From positions 1-33,074 of the forward strand of contig JAEUJD010000028.1 in NCBI GenBank assembly GCA_016793015.1: a DNA stretch of 33,074 bases, in the 5' to 3' direction. The notes under the pieces were generated by a model that saw only the letters and a list, made by a program, of their open reading frames with translations, did no database searches and had not been told where the DNA came from. The position numbers were made by a program, and so were the translations under genes. This stretch comes from Phycisphaerales bacterium. Lineage in GTDB: Bacteria > Planctomycetota > Phycisphaerae > Phycisphaerales > UBA1924. Shown here piece after piece: positions 24,459-32,077 of the stretch. Numbering within the stretch: position 1 is the first letter of the stretch; each line of letters begins with the position of its first letter.

Positions 24459-25250
24459 GTGGACTACCTCCTGGTTTGCACCGTCGCACTGATCGCATCC
24501 GCGCTCACGCTGGTGTCGGGCTTCGGGCTGGGAACGCTGCTCATGCCCGCGTTCGCCGTCTTCTTCCCGCTACCCGCGGCAATCGCAGCCACCGCGATCG
24601 TCCACCTCGCGAACAACCTCTTCTCGCTCGGCCTTGTCGCCCGTTACGCCGATCGCCGCGTGCTGATCGCCTTCGGCATCCCCGCCACGTTTGCCGCGCT
24701 GTTGGGGGCCGCGACGCTCCGCCTCCTCTCGGAAGTCGCTCCGCTCCACACCTGGCACATCGGCACGCACGCGTGCGAGATCACCACCGTCAAACTCGTC
24801 ATCGCGGTCCTGATCATCGGGTTTGCGCTGCTCGATCTGCTACCGGTCTTTTCAGGCCTGACCATCGGCCAGCGCCTGCTCCCCCTGGGCGGAGCGCTCT
24901 CGGGCTTCTTCGGCGGGCTCTCCGGGCATCAGGGAACCTTGCGTGCCGCGTTCCTCATGCGTGCCGGACTCTCGAAAGAAACCTACGTCGGCATGAACGC
25001 CGTCTGCGGCGTGCTGGTGGATATCGCGAGATTGCTCGTGTACGGACTCGCCTACTTCACCCTGAAGGCTTCGCAATCTTCGCGGGGAGGTGTGAGCCCG
25101 CTCCTTGTCGGCGCGGCATGTCTCGCGGCGTTTGCGGGCTCCTTCGTCGGCTCTCGCCTCATCAGGAAAATCACGCTCGAATCGCTCCGCTACGGCGTGG
25201 CCGTCTTGCTGATCGTGAGCGGGATCGCGCTCGGGGCGGGGTTGCTCTGA
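24459..25250 (+). CDS. TSUP/TauE-SafE family membrane permease
   Basis: 263 residues from GTG 24459 (a GTG at 24411, overlapping the GT2 gene, would add 16). It is strongly hydrophobic with about eight membrane helices. VDYLLVCTVALIASALTLVS opens the first repeat, and SGFGLGTLLMPAFAVFFPLP and GALSGFFGGLSGHQGTLRAA are the paired Gly-rich motifs of the TauE/SafE (DUF81) family. These permeases move sulfite, sulfoacetate or other small organosulfur anions; the substrate here is unknown. TAACGT (24446-24451), overlapping the GT2 stop codon, lies 7 nt before GTG and could be a leaderless -10; read-through from GT2 is equally possible. Confidence 0.8.
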   Translation: MDYLLVCTVALIASALTLVSGFGLGTLLMPAFAVFFPLPAAIAATAIVHLANNLFSLGLVARYADRRVLIAFGIPATFAALLGAATLRLLSEVAPLHTWHIGTHACEITTVKLVIAVLIIGFALLDLLPVFSGLTIGQRLLPLGGALSGFFGGLSGHQGTLRAAFLMRAGLSKETYVGMNAVCGVLVDIARLLVYGLAYFTLKASQSSRGGVSPLLVGAACLAAFAGSFVGSRLIRKITLESLRYGVAVLLIVSGIALGAGLL

Positions 25251-25275
25251 CCAGCCCAGTCTCGCCAGTCGCGGA

Positions 25276-25281
25276 TAGGCT
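25276..25281 (+). promoter_or_regulatory. Putative -10 box TAGGCT before the royal-jelly-like lipoprotein
   Basis: TAGGCT is followed by 5 nt and ATG 25287. It fits TANNNT but is the weakest hexamer of the set; there is no Shine-Dalgarno nearby. Confidence 0.28.
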
Positions 25282-25286
25282 TCGAC

Positions 25287-26426
25287 ATGCTCCGCACACT
25301 GCACAGCACGGGCGTGTTCCGAACTTTCTCCCACGCGGCATTGATCGCTCTGATCGGCTGCGCCGGCACAAATTCCGCCCCGATGGGCGACAAGCCGCTC
25401 AACGTCATCGGAGAATCCTTCGGCACACAGTGGACCGGCATCGCTGTCTCGAAAACCGGCCGCCGCTTTGTCAGCAGCCCCAACTGGCACGACGGTCACA
25501 GCTGGTCTGTCGCCGAACTCAAGCCCGATGGAAGCGTGACGCCCTACCCGGATCTGTTCTGGAATCGGTTCAACGAGAATCTCACGCTGCCACCTTCATC
25601 GCAGTTCGTCTGCGTGCAGTCCGTATATGTCGATGCAAGGGATCGGCTCTGGGTGCTCGATCCCGCCTCGCCGAAGCTCGCCGGCGTCCTCCCCGGCGGC
25701 GCAAAGCTGGTGCAGTTCGATCTCACAACCGATCGCGCTGTGCGCGTCATCCCGTTCGATGATTCCATCGCGCCAACGGCCAGCTACCTGAACGACGTGC
25801 GCATCGATGTCCCGCGCAACACCGCCTACATCACCGATTCCGGACTCGGGGCCATCGTGGTCGTCGATCTCGAAAGCGGCAAGGCCCGGCGTGTGCTCGC
25901 GAACGATCCGCGCACCAAGGCCGAGGACATCATCCCCATCATCGAAGGACGCGAGCTACGTTTCTCGGGCGGCCCAAACGCCGGCAAGGTGCCACAGATT
26001 CACTCCGACGGCATCGCGCTCTCCACCGATGGCCAGTGGCTCTATTGGCAGGCCCTCACCGCCCGCACGCTCTACCGCATCCCCACCGATGTGCTCCGCG
26101 ACCCCACCAGCACCGACGAGCGAATCGCCGGAGCCGTGAAATCGCTCGGCCCCTCCGTCATGACCGACGGCATGGAAATCGACTCCCGCGGCACGCTCTA
26201 CTTCACCGCCCTCGAAAAGGGCTCGATCATGACCCGCACGCCCGATGGCCTCATGCAAACCATCGCCAGCGATCAACGAATCACCTGGCCCGACAGCTTC
26301 GCCTTCGGCCCGGGCAGTTCGCTCTATTTCACCACGGCCCAGATCAACCGCACCAGTTGGTTCAGCCCCAGCGGAACAATGCCTTCGACCCCGTATTTCG
26401 TGTTCCGAATTCCAGTGGCTCGCTGA
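25287..26426 (+). CDS. Lipoprotein of the major royal jelly protein/yellow family
   Basis: A 379-residue protein with a lipoprotein signal: basic start, hydrophobic core AALIALIGC, lipobox Leu22-Ile-Gly-Cys25. The mature part is a predicted six-bladed beta-propeller of the MRJP/yellow family. Visible matches are FVSSPNW near the start, FVCVQSVYVDARDRLWVLDP, LVQFDLTTDRAVRVIPF, YLNDVRIDVPRNTAYITDSG, then HSDGIALSTDGQWLYWQALT, SDGMEIDSRGTLYFT-like strands and RITWPDSFAF. Bacterial members are often annotated as gluconolactonase-like or SMP-30-like, and no catalytic set is certain here. It is probably attached to a membrane facing the periplasm. Its place next to zwf and pgl may be chance, although a sugar-lactone link cannot be excluded. 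Confidence 0.75.
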   Translation: MLRTLHSTGVFRTFSHAALIALIGCAGTNSAPMGDKPLNVIGESFGTQWTGIAVSKTGRRFVSSPNWHDGHSWSVAELKPDGSVTPYPDLFWNRFNENLTLPPSSQFVCVQSVYVDARDRLWVLDPASPKLAGVLPGGAKLVQFDLTTDRAVRVIPFDDSIAPTASYLNDVRIDVPRNTAYITDSGLGAIVVVDLESGKARRVLANDPRTKAEDIIPIIEGRELRFSGGPNAGKVPQIHSDGIALSTDGQWLYWQALTARTLYRIPTDVLRDPTSTDERIAGAVKSLGPSVMTDGMEIDSRGTLYFTALEKGSIMTRTPDGLMQTIASDQRITWPDSFAFGPGSSLYFTTAQINRTSWFSPSGTMPSTPYFVFRIPVAR

Positions 26427-26517
26427 CCACGCCGGGCGGGATGGTCCGATGTACCTGATAACCTGCCTCAGCCTCTGAAGCAATCAGATTGAAAGCGGAA
26501 AGAACGGAGTCTTCGCG

Positions 26518-27984
26518 ATGCAACTCGTCGGACAGGGCGGATCAGCGCCACGCCACCTCTTTGTGATCTTCGGTGCGACCGGCGATCTCTCGTATCGCAA
26601 GCTCATCCCCGCCCTGTACCACGTTGATCTCGATCCCAATGCTCACGAGGGACACGCCATCCTCGGTGCCGCCCGTGCGTCGCTTTCGGACGATGAGTTT
26701 CGCAAGGCCGCAGTCGAAGCCCTCACCGAGCACGGCATCGACAAGGCCAAGGCAGACGCCTGGGCAAAGAAGACGCTCTACTTCCAATCCCTTGGCGAGA
26801 GCGGCCCTGCTCAGTACAAAGCCCTCCGCGAGCGCATCGAATCACTGGAAAAACAACTCGATCTCCCCGGCAATCGCGCCTTCAACCTCGCGCTTCCGTT
26901 GCCCGCCTTCGCCCCCACCGTCGAACGCCTCGCCGAAGCCGGCCTGAACAAGTCGCCCGGGTGGACACGCCTCGTCCTCGAAAAGCCATTCGGCCAGGAT
27001 CTTTCGAGCGCCAAGGCCCTGAACGCACTTGTGCACAAGTACTACCCCGAAGATCACGTCTACCGCCTCGATCATTATCTCGGCAAGGACACGGTCCAGA
27101 ACATCCTGGTCTTCCGCTTCGCCAATTCGCTCTTCGAGCCGATCTGGAACCGCGACCGCATCGAGCGCGTCGAGATCACGGTGGCCGAGCAACTGGGGGT
27201 CGAAGGCCGAGGCGCGTTCTATGAAAACGCGGGCGCGCTCCGCGATATTGTCCAGAATCACATGATGCAGCTCCTCGCGCTGGTCGCGATGGAGCCGCCC
27301 GCACTGATCGACGCCGAGAGCGTCGCGAACGAAAAGGTCAAGGTCCTCAAATCCATGCTGCCGGTCGATCGCGACCACGTCGTCTACGGCCAGTACGGCA
27401 AGGGCACGATCGGAAACGAGGTCGTCCCCGGCTACCTCACCGAGCACGGCGTCGCGCCCAATTCGCTCACCGAAACCTTCGTCGCCTGCAAACTTTCCAT
27501 CAACAACTGGCGCTGGCAGGGTGTGCCCTTCTTCATGCGGACCGGCAAGCGCCTCTCGAAGAAGATGACGCGCATCGTCGTCACGTTCAAACGCCCGCCC
27601 GTCGCCATGTTCGACAGCTACGGCGCCTGTCTCTTCACGCAGAATCGCCTCGAACTCCTGCTCCAACCCGACGAAGGCTTCAACCTCACGGTCGAGATCA
27701 AGAAGCCCGGCAACGGCCTGCAGCTCCAGACGCAGAAGATGCACTTCCGCTACTCCGAAGCTTTCGGCAAGCTCCCCGAGGCGTACCAAACGCTTCTGCT
27801 CGATGTCGCGCGGGGGGACCGCACTCTCTTCGTTCGCGCCGACGAGATCGAGACCTCCTGGGAACTCTTCACCCCGGTCCTCGAAAACAAGCCCGCAATC
27901 CAGACCTACGCCTCCGGCTCTTGGGGCCCATCGGCAGCAACCGAGCTCGTCGCCCGCTACGGCCAGTGCTGGACCGAGCCCTGA
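26518..27984 (+). CDS. zwf: Glucose-6-phosphate 1-dehydrogenase
   Basis: A 488-residue enzyme oxidising glucose-6-phosphate to 6-phosphogluconolactone with NADP+, the entry step of the oxidative pentose phosphate pathway. Signatures: dinucleotide loop [17 protein letters not shown] (18-34), [11 protein letters not shown] (155-165), active-site [13 protein letters not shown] (183-195) with the catalytic His of the Asp-His dyad downstream, [15 protein letters not shown] (199-213), and [11 protein letters not shown]. Length is normal. A GGAG ribosome site is present upstream of ATG. pgl, the next enzyme of the pathway, follows after a 257-nt gap with its own promoter-like box. Confidence 0.95.
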   Translation: MQLVGQGGSAPRHLFVIFGATGDLSYRKLIPALYHVDLDPNAHEGHAILGAARASLSDDEFRKAAVEALTEHGIDKAKADAWAKKTLYFQSLGESGPAQYKALRERIESLEKQLDLPGNRAFNLALPLPAFAPTVERLAEAGLNKSPGWTRLVLEKPFGQDLSSAKALNALVHKYYPEDHVYRLDHYLGKDTVQNILVFRFANSLFEPIWNRDRIERVEITVAEQLGVEGRGAFYENAGALRDIVQNHMMQLLALVAMEPPALIDAESVANEKVKVLKSMLPVDRDHVVYGQYGKGTIGNEVVPGYLTEHGVAPNSLTETFVACKLSINNWRWQGVPFFMRTGKRLSKKMTRIVVTFKRPPVAMFDSYGACLFTQNRLELLLQPDEGFNLTVEIKKPGNGLQLQTQKMHFRYSEAFGKLPEAYQTLLLDVARGDRTLFVRADEIETSWELFTPVLENKPAIQTYASGSWGPSAATELVARYGQCWTEP

Positions 27985-28241
27985 GACGACTTCCATAAAC
28001 GCCTTTCGCGCCTTTGCATTTGTCCTTCCCCGTTGCCAACGGGGGGAGGTGGCATCGCGCAGACTCTGCGGACCGATTGACGCGAAGGGGGTTTCGGAAG
28101 TCCGCGCGGCGAAATCTCGCTCACGCAACCATCCAGTCGATTCGAGACCAACTTTCGTGAGCGTGCCTGCCTCGAGCGGCACACCACCCCACAGGCGATT
28201 AGGTCTTTCCCTGTTTTCAGCTCGCGCGTTATGCTCCGCGC
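27985..28241. other. Gap between zwf and pgl with a GC-rich hairpin
   Basis: No coding content is supported. CCCCGTT (28028-28034), loop GCC, AACGGGG (28038-28044) is a perfect 7-bp hairpin 43 nt after the zwf stop, but no T tract follows. It may help termination or be a dispersed palindrome. The pgl promoter box is at the right end. Confidence 0.45.
28230..28235 (+). promoter_or_regulatory. Putative -10 box TATGCT, leaderless start of pgl
   Basis: TATGCT, then 6 nt (CCGCGC), then ATG 28242. There is no Shine-Dalgarno. The hexamer has the first three bases and the last base of the consensus. Confidence 0.42.
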
Positions 28242-28952
28242 ATGGCCCACGTTGTTCATTCCTACGTCGATGTCCCCGCCACCGCCCACGCCTGCGCCGA
28301 TCGCGTCGCCCACCTCCTCCGCGAACTGATCGGGGCCCGCGGCAGCGCCCACCTCGCCCTCTCCGGCGGCAACACCCCGAAATCGATGTACGCCGTCCTC
28401 GCCGGCCTTCCAAACATCGACTGGAGCCGCGTCCACTTCTGGTGGGGCGATGAACGCTGTGTCCCACACACCGACAAAGACAGCAACGAACGCATGGCCC
28501 GTGAATCGCTCCTCTCCAAGATCCGATTTACCGAGTCGAACGTCCACGGCGTGCCCACCACGCTCAGCCCCTCCGAGTGTGCCGCGGCATACGAAGCCGA
28601 GCTCCGCCGAACCTGCGACACCGATCCCATCTCCAAAATGCCCGCGATCGACATCCTTCTGCTCGGCATCGGCGACGACGGCCACACGCTGAGCCTCTTC
28701 CCCCGCTCCCCCACCCTCGCAGAGGCAACCAAGGCCGTCGCTTCCACAATCGCGCCGCCCACTTCGCCGGTGAAAGACCGCGTGACGCTCACCTTCCCCG
28801 CGGCGCGTGCCGCCAAGTACCGCATCTTCCTCGCGGCGGGCGCAGACAAAAAGCCCGTCGTCGCCGGCTGCCTCGCCAACCCGCCCGCAGATCAACCCTC
28901 GGCACGCGTCGGTGACGCCGAGTGGTTCTTAGACGCCGCGGCGACGCCGTAA
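28242..28952 (+). CDS. pgl: 6-phosphogluconolactonase (DevB/SOL type)
   Basis: A 236-residue enzyme hydrolysing 6-phosphogluconolactone to 6-phosphogluconate, directly after Zwf in the pathway. Signatures: LALSGGNTPKSMY (38-50, phosphate binding), WSRVHFWWGDERCVPHTDKD (61-80, with the conserved GDER), SNERMARESLL (81-91), IDILLLGIGDDGHTLSLFP (136-154, with the family's G.G.DGH..SLFP and the catalytic His), and RVTLTFPAARAAK. Length is standard. It is in the same direction as zwf but separated by 257 nt, so the two are probably co-regulated rather than tightly co-transcribed. Confidence 0.93.
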   Translation: MAHVVHSYVDVPATAHACADRVAHLLRELIGARGSAHLALSGGNTPKSMYAVLAGLPNIDWSRVHFWWGDERCVPHTDKDSNERMARESLLSKIRFTESNVHGVPTTLSPSECAAAYEAELRRTCDTDPISKMPAIDILLLGIGDDGHTLSLFPRSPTLAEATKAVASTIAPPTSPVKDRVTLTFPAARAAKYRIFLAAGADKKPVVAGCLANPPADQPSARVGDAEWFLDAAATP

Positions 28953-28987
28953 ACAACGACCGCGTCGGCCTCTTCTCCCTGCTTTCC

Positions 28988-28993
28988 TATCAT
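28988..28993 (+). promoter_or_regulatory. Putative -10 box TATCAT for the P-loop/NDT-like gene
   Basis: TATCAT matches TATAAT at five of six positions. The predicted transcription start (near 29000) leaves an 18-nt leader that contains GGAG (29008-29011). This gene is therefore of the leadered, Shine-Dalgarno type. Confidence 0.4.
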
Positions 28994-29017
28994 TCCCTCT
29001 TCTACACGGAGCCCGCA

Positions 29018-30157
29018 ATGAGAGCAATCGTCACCGGCCAGGTCGGAATGGATAAGAAGCCGTACCTCGACGCCGTCGCCAAATTCGCGGGTCAGCAGGG
29101 CGAAACACTGCAGGTCTACCACGTCGGCGACATCATGTACAAGGAAGGCTCCGATGTCCGCCCCGGCAAGATCCTCGATCTTCCCCTCAGCCGCCTGAAC
29201 TCGCTCCGGCGTGCCGCGTTCAAGGACATCATCACCGACTCTCGCGATGCAAAGAACGTCATCGTCAACACGCACGCCACCTTCCGCTGGCGCCACGGCC
29301 TGTTCAGCGCGTTCGATTTCGACCAGATCGCCAAGTTCAAGCCCGATCTCTTTATCTGCCTCGTCGACAACATCGAGGTCGTGCACGAACGCCTCCACAA
29401 AGAACACGACATCGATGCAACGCTCAAGGACTGCATGGTCTGGCGCGAAGAAGAGATCCTCGCGACCGAACTCATGAGCAAGGCCATCCCCGGCTCGCAG
29501 TTCGCCATCATGGCGCGGGGCCGACACGAGAGCACCACCCGCACGCTCTTCCGCCTCACCTGCCGCCCGCAGATGCGCAAGGTCTATCCCAGCTTCCCCA
29601 TGAGCCACGTTGTCGACATGCCCGACGTGCTCGCCGAGATCGATCAGTTCCGCGCCGCCCTCGCCGAGCACTTCATCACCTTTGACCCGGGTGATGTGGA
29701 TGAAAAACTCCTGCTCGAACGCTCCATCGCCGCCGCTCGCGAGGGCAAGGAATTTCTCGACGTCACCCCCCACTCCTACGGAGGCAGCAAGGCCGCGACC
29801 GGCTCGCCTCTCCGCGTCCGCATCCGCGAAGTCCTCGACATCGCTGGCGATATCGACGGCCAGATCTACATGCGCGATTTCAAGCTTATCGATCAGTCCG
29901 ACATGATCGTCAGCCTCATCCCCGAGATTCCCACCGCCAAGGGCACCGATTTCCCCGGCCTCTCCAGCGGCGTCGAGCGCGAACTCCACCACGCCTTCGA
30001 GCACACCAAAGAAGTCTTCGTCGTCTGGAAGCCCAAAAAGGCCCCAAGCCCGTTCATCACCGAAACCGCAACCAAGATCTTCACCAGCGTGCCCGAAGCA
30101 CTCCAGTACTTCGAACAGAACGGCTATTTCGGCGAGAAGAACCTTTTCGGAAACTGA
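29018..30157 (+). CDS. Uncharacterised fusion: adenylate-kinase-like P-loop domain plus nucleoside-2-deoxyribosyltransferase-like domain
   Basis: 379 residues; ATG 29018 is chosen for the GGAG 6 nt upstream and because the P-loop-like strand starts there. Residues 1-200 resemble archaeal-type adenylate kinase/AAA_33 nucleotide kinases: MRAIVTGQVGMDKKPYL (1-17), YHVGDIMYKEG (34-44), VIVNTHATFRW (81-91), KPDLFICLVDN (108-118). The Walker A is unusual: GQVGMDKK instead of G-x4-G-K-S/T. Residues 275-360 resemble nucleoside 2-deoxyribosyltransferase-like proteins: IYMRDFKLIDQSDMIVSLIP (283-302), then SSGVERELHHAF (316-327) and KEVFVVWKP. A linker of roughly 75 residues joins them. It is cytosolic, with no signal peptide. 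Function is unknown; nucleotide or cofactor metabolism is a guess from the folds. Confidence 0.6.
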   Translation: MRAIVTGQVGMDKKPYLDAVAKFAGQQGETLQVYHVGDIMYKEGSDVRPGKILDLPLSRLNSLRRAAFKDIITDSRDAKNVIVNTHATFRWRHGLFSAFDFDQIAKFKPDLFICLVDNIEVVHERLHKEHDIDATLKDCMVWREEEILATELMSKAIPGSQFAIMARGRHESTTRTLFRLTCRPQMRKVYPSFPMSHVVDMPDVLAEIDQFRAALAEHFITFDPGDVDEKLLLERSIAAAREGKEFLDVTPHSYGGSKAATGSPLRVRIREVLDIAGDIDGQIYMRDFKLIDQSDMIVSLIPEIPTAKGTDFPGLSSGVERELHHAFEHTKEVFVVWKPKKAPSPFITETATKIFTSVPEALQYFEQNGYFGEKNLFGN

Positions 30158-30214
30158 CCGGGCGTTCTCCTCAACACCGAGTCCCGCACGGCGCGCAATC
30201 GCGTTGGTTTTTGC

Positions 30215-30244
30215 TTGAATCCGACTCCCCCGTTTGGTTAGTCT
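30215..30244 (+). promoter_or_regulatory. Putative promoter TTGAAT-18-TAGTCT for the first dockerin-module gene
   Basis: TTGAAT (30215-30220) and TAGTCT (30239-30244) are 18 nt apart. The start point would be near 30251, and GGGAGG just before ATG 30265 gives a strong ribosome site. This gene is of the leadered type. Confidence 0.45.
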
Positions 30245-30264
30245 GGTCTGAGCGGGAGGGTTGA

Positions 30265-31113
30265 ATGCGAAATCAAATGAAGCGTGCGTGTGCGATCGGA
30301 ATCTTTCTACCGTGCGTCTGCGCTGCCGCCGACCCGATATGGCAGAATTCCAACTACTTCACCAACACCAAGGCCACGGTCATGGCCGAAAGCCCGTTCG
30401 ATTTCCTGAACGATTCACAGGGCGGCAATTACTCGGGACTCTTCCCACCACGCGACGACACCTACGGCGCAAACGCCATTCTCCCGGACGGCGACGGTGA
30501 GTCGATCGCGTATTGCCGGCTCGCGTACAACTTCAACGGCAACATCCTCTCGGTCAGCGCCAGCGTTTCCGCCGACGTCGACCCCGGCAATTTCATGATC
30601 GGCGGCACCGCCGAATCCGTTTCCAAACTCATTGTCCAGTTCGATCTTCCCGCCGGCGGCAGTTACCGAATTGTCGACGGCTCGTTCACGGGCACGCACG
30701 CGAGCAGCGGAGCCTCGCTCTTCGGGAGCGGACCGAGCCCGATCGTTTCCTTCGGCTCCCTTGGCGATCAGCCCAACGGCGAATCCGGAACGCTCGCTCC
30801 CGGCGGATACACGCTCGAGGTCGGCGCTTCTGCAGACAGCAACTACCTCTTCTTCAACGGCCTCTTCGCCGATGCCTCACTCTGGTTCGATATCGAAATC
30901 ATCGCGGCATCCGCCTGCCCCGGCGACCTGAACGGCGACGGCTTCGTCGACGATTCCGATTTCACCATCTTCGTCCTCGCGTACAACCTGCTCGATTGCA
31001 ACGACCCCGCGATGACCCCCGGCTGCCCCGCCGACTTCAACGCCGACGGATTCGTCGAAGACGCCGATTTCATCCGCTTCGTCGCCGCGTACGACGACCT
31101 TGTGTGTCCCTGA
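30265..31113 (+). CDS. Secreted protein with C-terminal dockerin-type EF-hand pair (1 of 3)
   Basis: A 282-residue exported protein with a signal peptide (basic RNQMKRA, hydrophobic core, cut near CAAA-DP at about 22) and strong GGGAGG ribosome site. Residues 23-215 are Gly/Ser-rich beta-type sequence without a known domain; LDVDP-type and jelly-roll-like strands are possible. Residues 218-282 hold two EF-hand loops, DLNGDGFVDDSDF and DFNADGFVEDADF, each followed by an FxxxAYxxL helix, with cysteines before each loop, between them and at the end (LVCP). The module probably binds calcium and is the same as in the two following genes and at 5749. It heads a cluster of three similar genes. Confidence 0.8.
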   Translation: MRNQMKRACAIGIFLPCVCAAADPIWQNSNYFTNTKATVMAESPFDFLNDSQGGNYSGLFPPRDDTYGANAILPDGDGESIAYCRLAYNFNGNILSVSASVSADVDPGNFMIGGTAESVSKLIVQFDLPAGGSYRIVDGSFTGTHASSGASLFGSGPSPIVSFGSLGDQPNGESGTLAPGGYTLEVGASADSNYLFFNGLFADASLWFDIEIIAASACPGDLNGDGFVDDSDFTIFVLAYNLLDCNDPAMTPGCPADFNADGFVEDADFIRFVAAYDDLVCP

Positions 31114-31140
31114 TTCGAACCTGATTCGTACCTGATTCGT
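31109..31140 (+). repeat. Three 11-bp direct repeats at the end of the first dockerin gene
   Basis: CCTGATTCGAA, CCTGATTCGTA and CCTGATTCGT follow each other at 31109, 31120 and 31131. The first copy contains the TGA stop (31111-31113). The third is cut one base short of the unit. It probably arose by slippage; a role is not evident. Confidence 0.7.
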
Positions 31141-31226
31141 CCGCGACTCAGACCTCATTCGGCCCGCGCACAGCATTGACCTCTCGCGCGGATACGCAGC
31201 CCATTCTTTCAATCCCGGAGTCCAGC

Positions 31227-32048
31227 ATGAACGCCCGATCCGTTGCCCGAAACCTCCTTTCCGTTCTCGTCCTCTCGACCCCCCTCGGCTCCGCACTCGC
31301 GCAGCAGTTCATCGACACCACCTTCTTGGATTCGCAGTGGACCGGCTTCAAGCTCGACGACAGCACCCCCGACTCCGACGCGGTCTTCAGCGGCATCCGG
31401 GGCTCCGGCGGAAACCCCGGCGATTGCCGCGTGATTGCCCACAATTGGCAGGTCGTCCCCGAGGGCGTGAGCGTTCTCTTCGGCCACTGGAAAAAATCTC
31501 TCCCGGTTGAAGCCGCGTTCTTTCGGCGCCTGCACATTTCCTTCGATGTCCGCTGCGATTCCGCCCCGAACGTGAACGCGATCGGCTTTGGCCCGCTGCT
31601 CGTGCAGAGCGGCCGAACCTTTGTTGCCGGGGGCACCACTGCCCTCGCGGGCAGCCCTTGGAAAAACTACCAGGCCGAACTCTCCGCAAACGACTGGAAC
31701 GAAATCGGCGGAGGCGCCAAGCCCGACTTCTCCGATTCCGCCGAGCCGATCTTCTTTGGCTTCTACTCCGGCAACGGGGGCAGCGGCTTCACGGCACGCC
31801 TCACCGCATCCGGTCGCGTGGACAACTTCCGCGTCCGCGCACTCCGCTCCTGCCCCGCCGACCTCAACAACGACGGAATCGTCGAAGATGCCGATTTCAC
31901 CATTTTCGTCGCCGCGTACGACATCCTCGACTGCGCCCACCCCGACATGCCCGGCGGCTGCCCCGCCGATCTCAACTTCGACGGCTCGGTCGAAGACCAG
32001 GATTTCATCGTCTTTGTCATCGCGTACAACGACCTGATTTGTCCTTGA
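31227..32048 (+). CDS. Secreted protein with C-terminal dockerin-type EF-hand pair (2 of 3)
   Basis: 273 residues from ATG 31227, which has GGAG 6 nt upstream and opens the signal peptide (NARSVARNLLSVLVL, cut near ALA-QQ). The frame is open to 31176, but that part is not signal-like. Residues 20-205 look like a beta-sandwich (ISFDVRCDSAPNVNAIGFGP, WKNYQAELSANDWNEIGG, FFGFYSGNGGSGFTARL), similar in character to carbohydrate-binding or PEP-CTERM-type surface proteins; I cannot name a family. Residues 209-273 are the EF-hand pair (DLNNDGIVEDADF, DLNFDGSVEDQDF) with the four fixed cysteines, ending LICP. Likely exported and calcium-binding. Confidence 0.8.
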   Translation: MNARSVARNLLSVLVLSTPLGSALAQQFIDTTFLDSQWTGFKLDDSTPDSDAVFSGIRGSGGNPGDCRVIAHNWQVVPEGVSVLFGHWKKSLPVEAAFFRRLHISFDVRCDSAPNVNAIGFGPLLVQSGRTFVAGGTTALAGSPWKNYQAELSANDWNEIGGGAKPDFSDSAEPIFFGFYSGNGGSGFTARLTASGRVDNFRVRALRSCPADLNNDGIVEDADFTIFVAAYDILDCAHPDMPGGCPADLNFDGSVEDQDFIVFVIAYNDLICP

Positions 32049-32077
32049 TTCCCGCACACTCTTTGGGGGACCTCATC

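Noticed and set aside
26842..28467. Minus-strand open frame spanning zwf, the gap and the start of pgl
   Set aside because: It covers three unrelated plus-strand units with clear enzyme motifs and shows no domain of its own.
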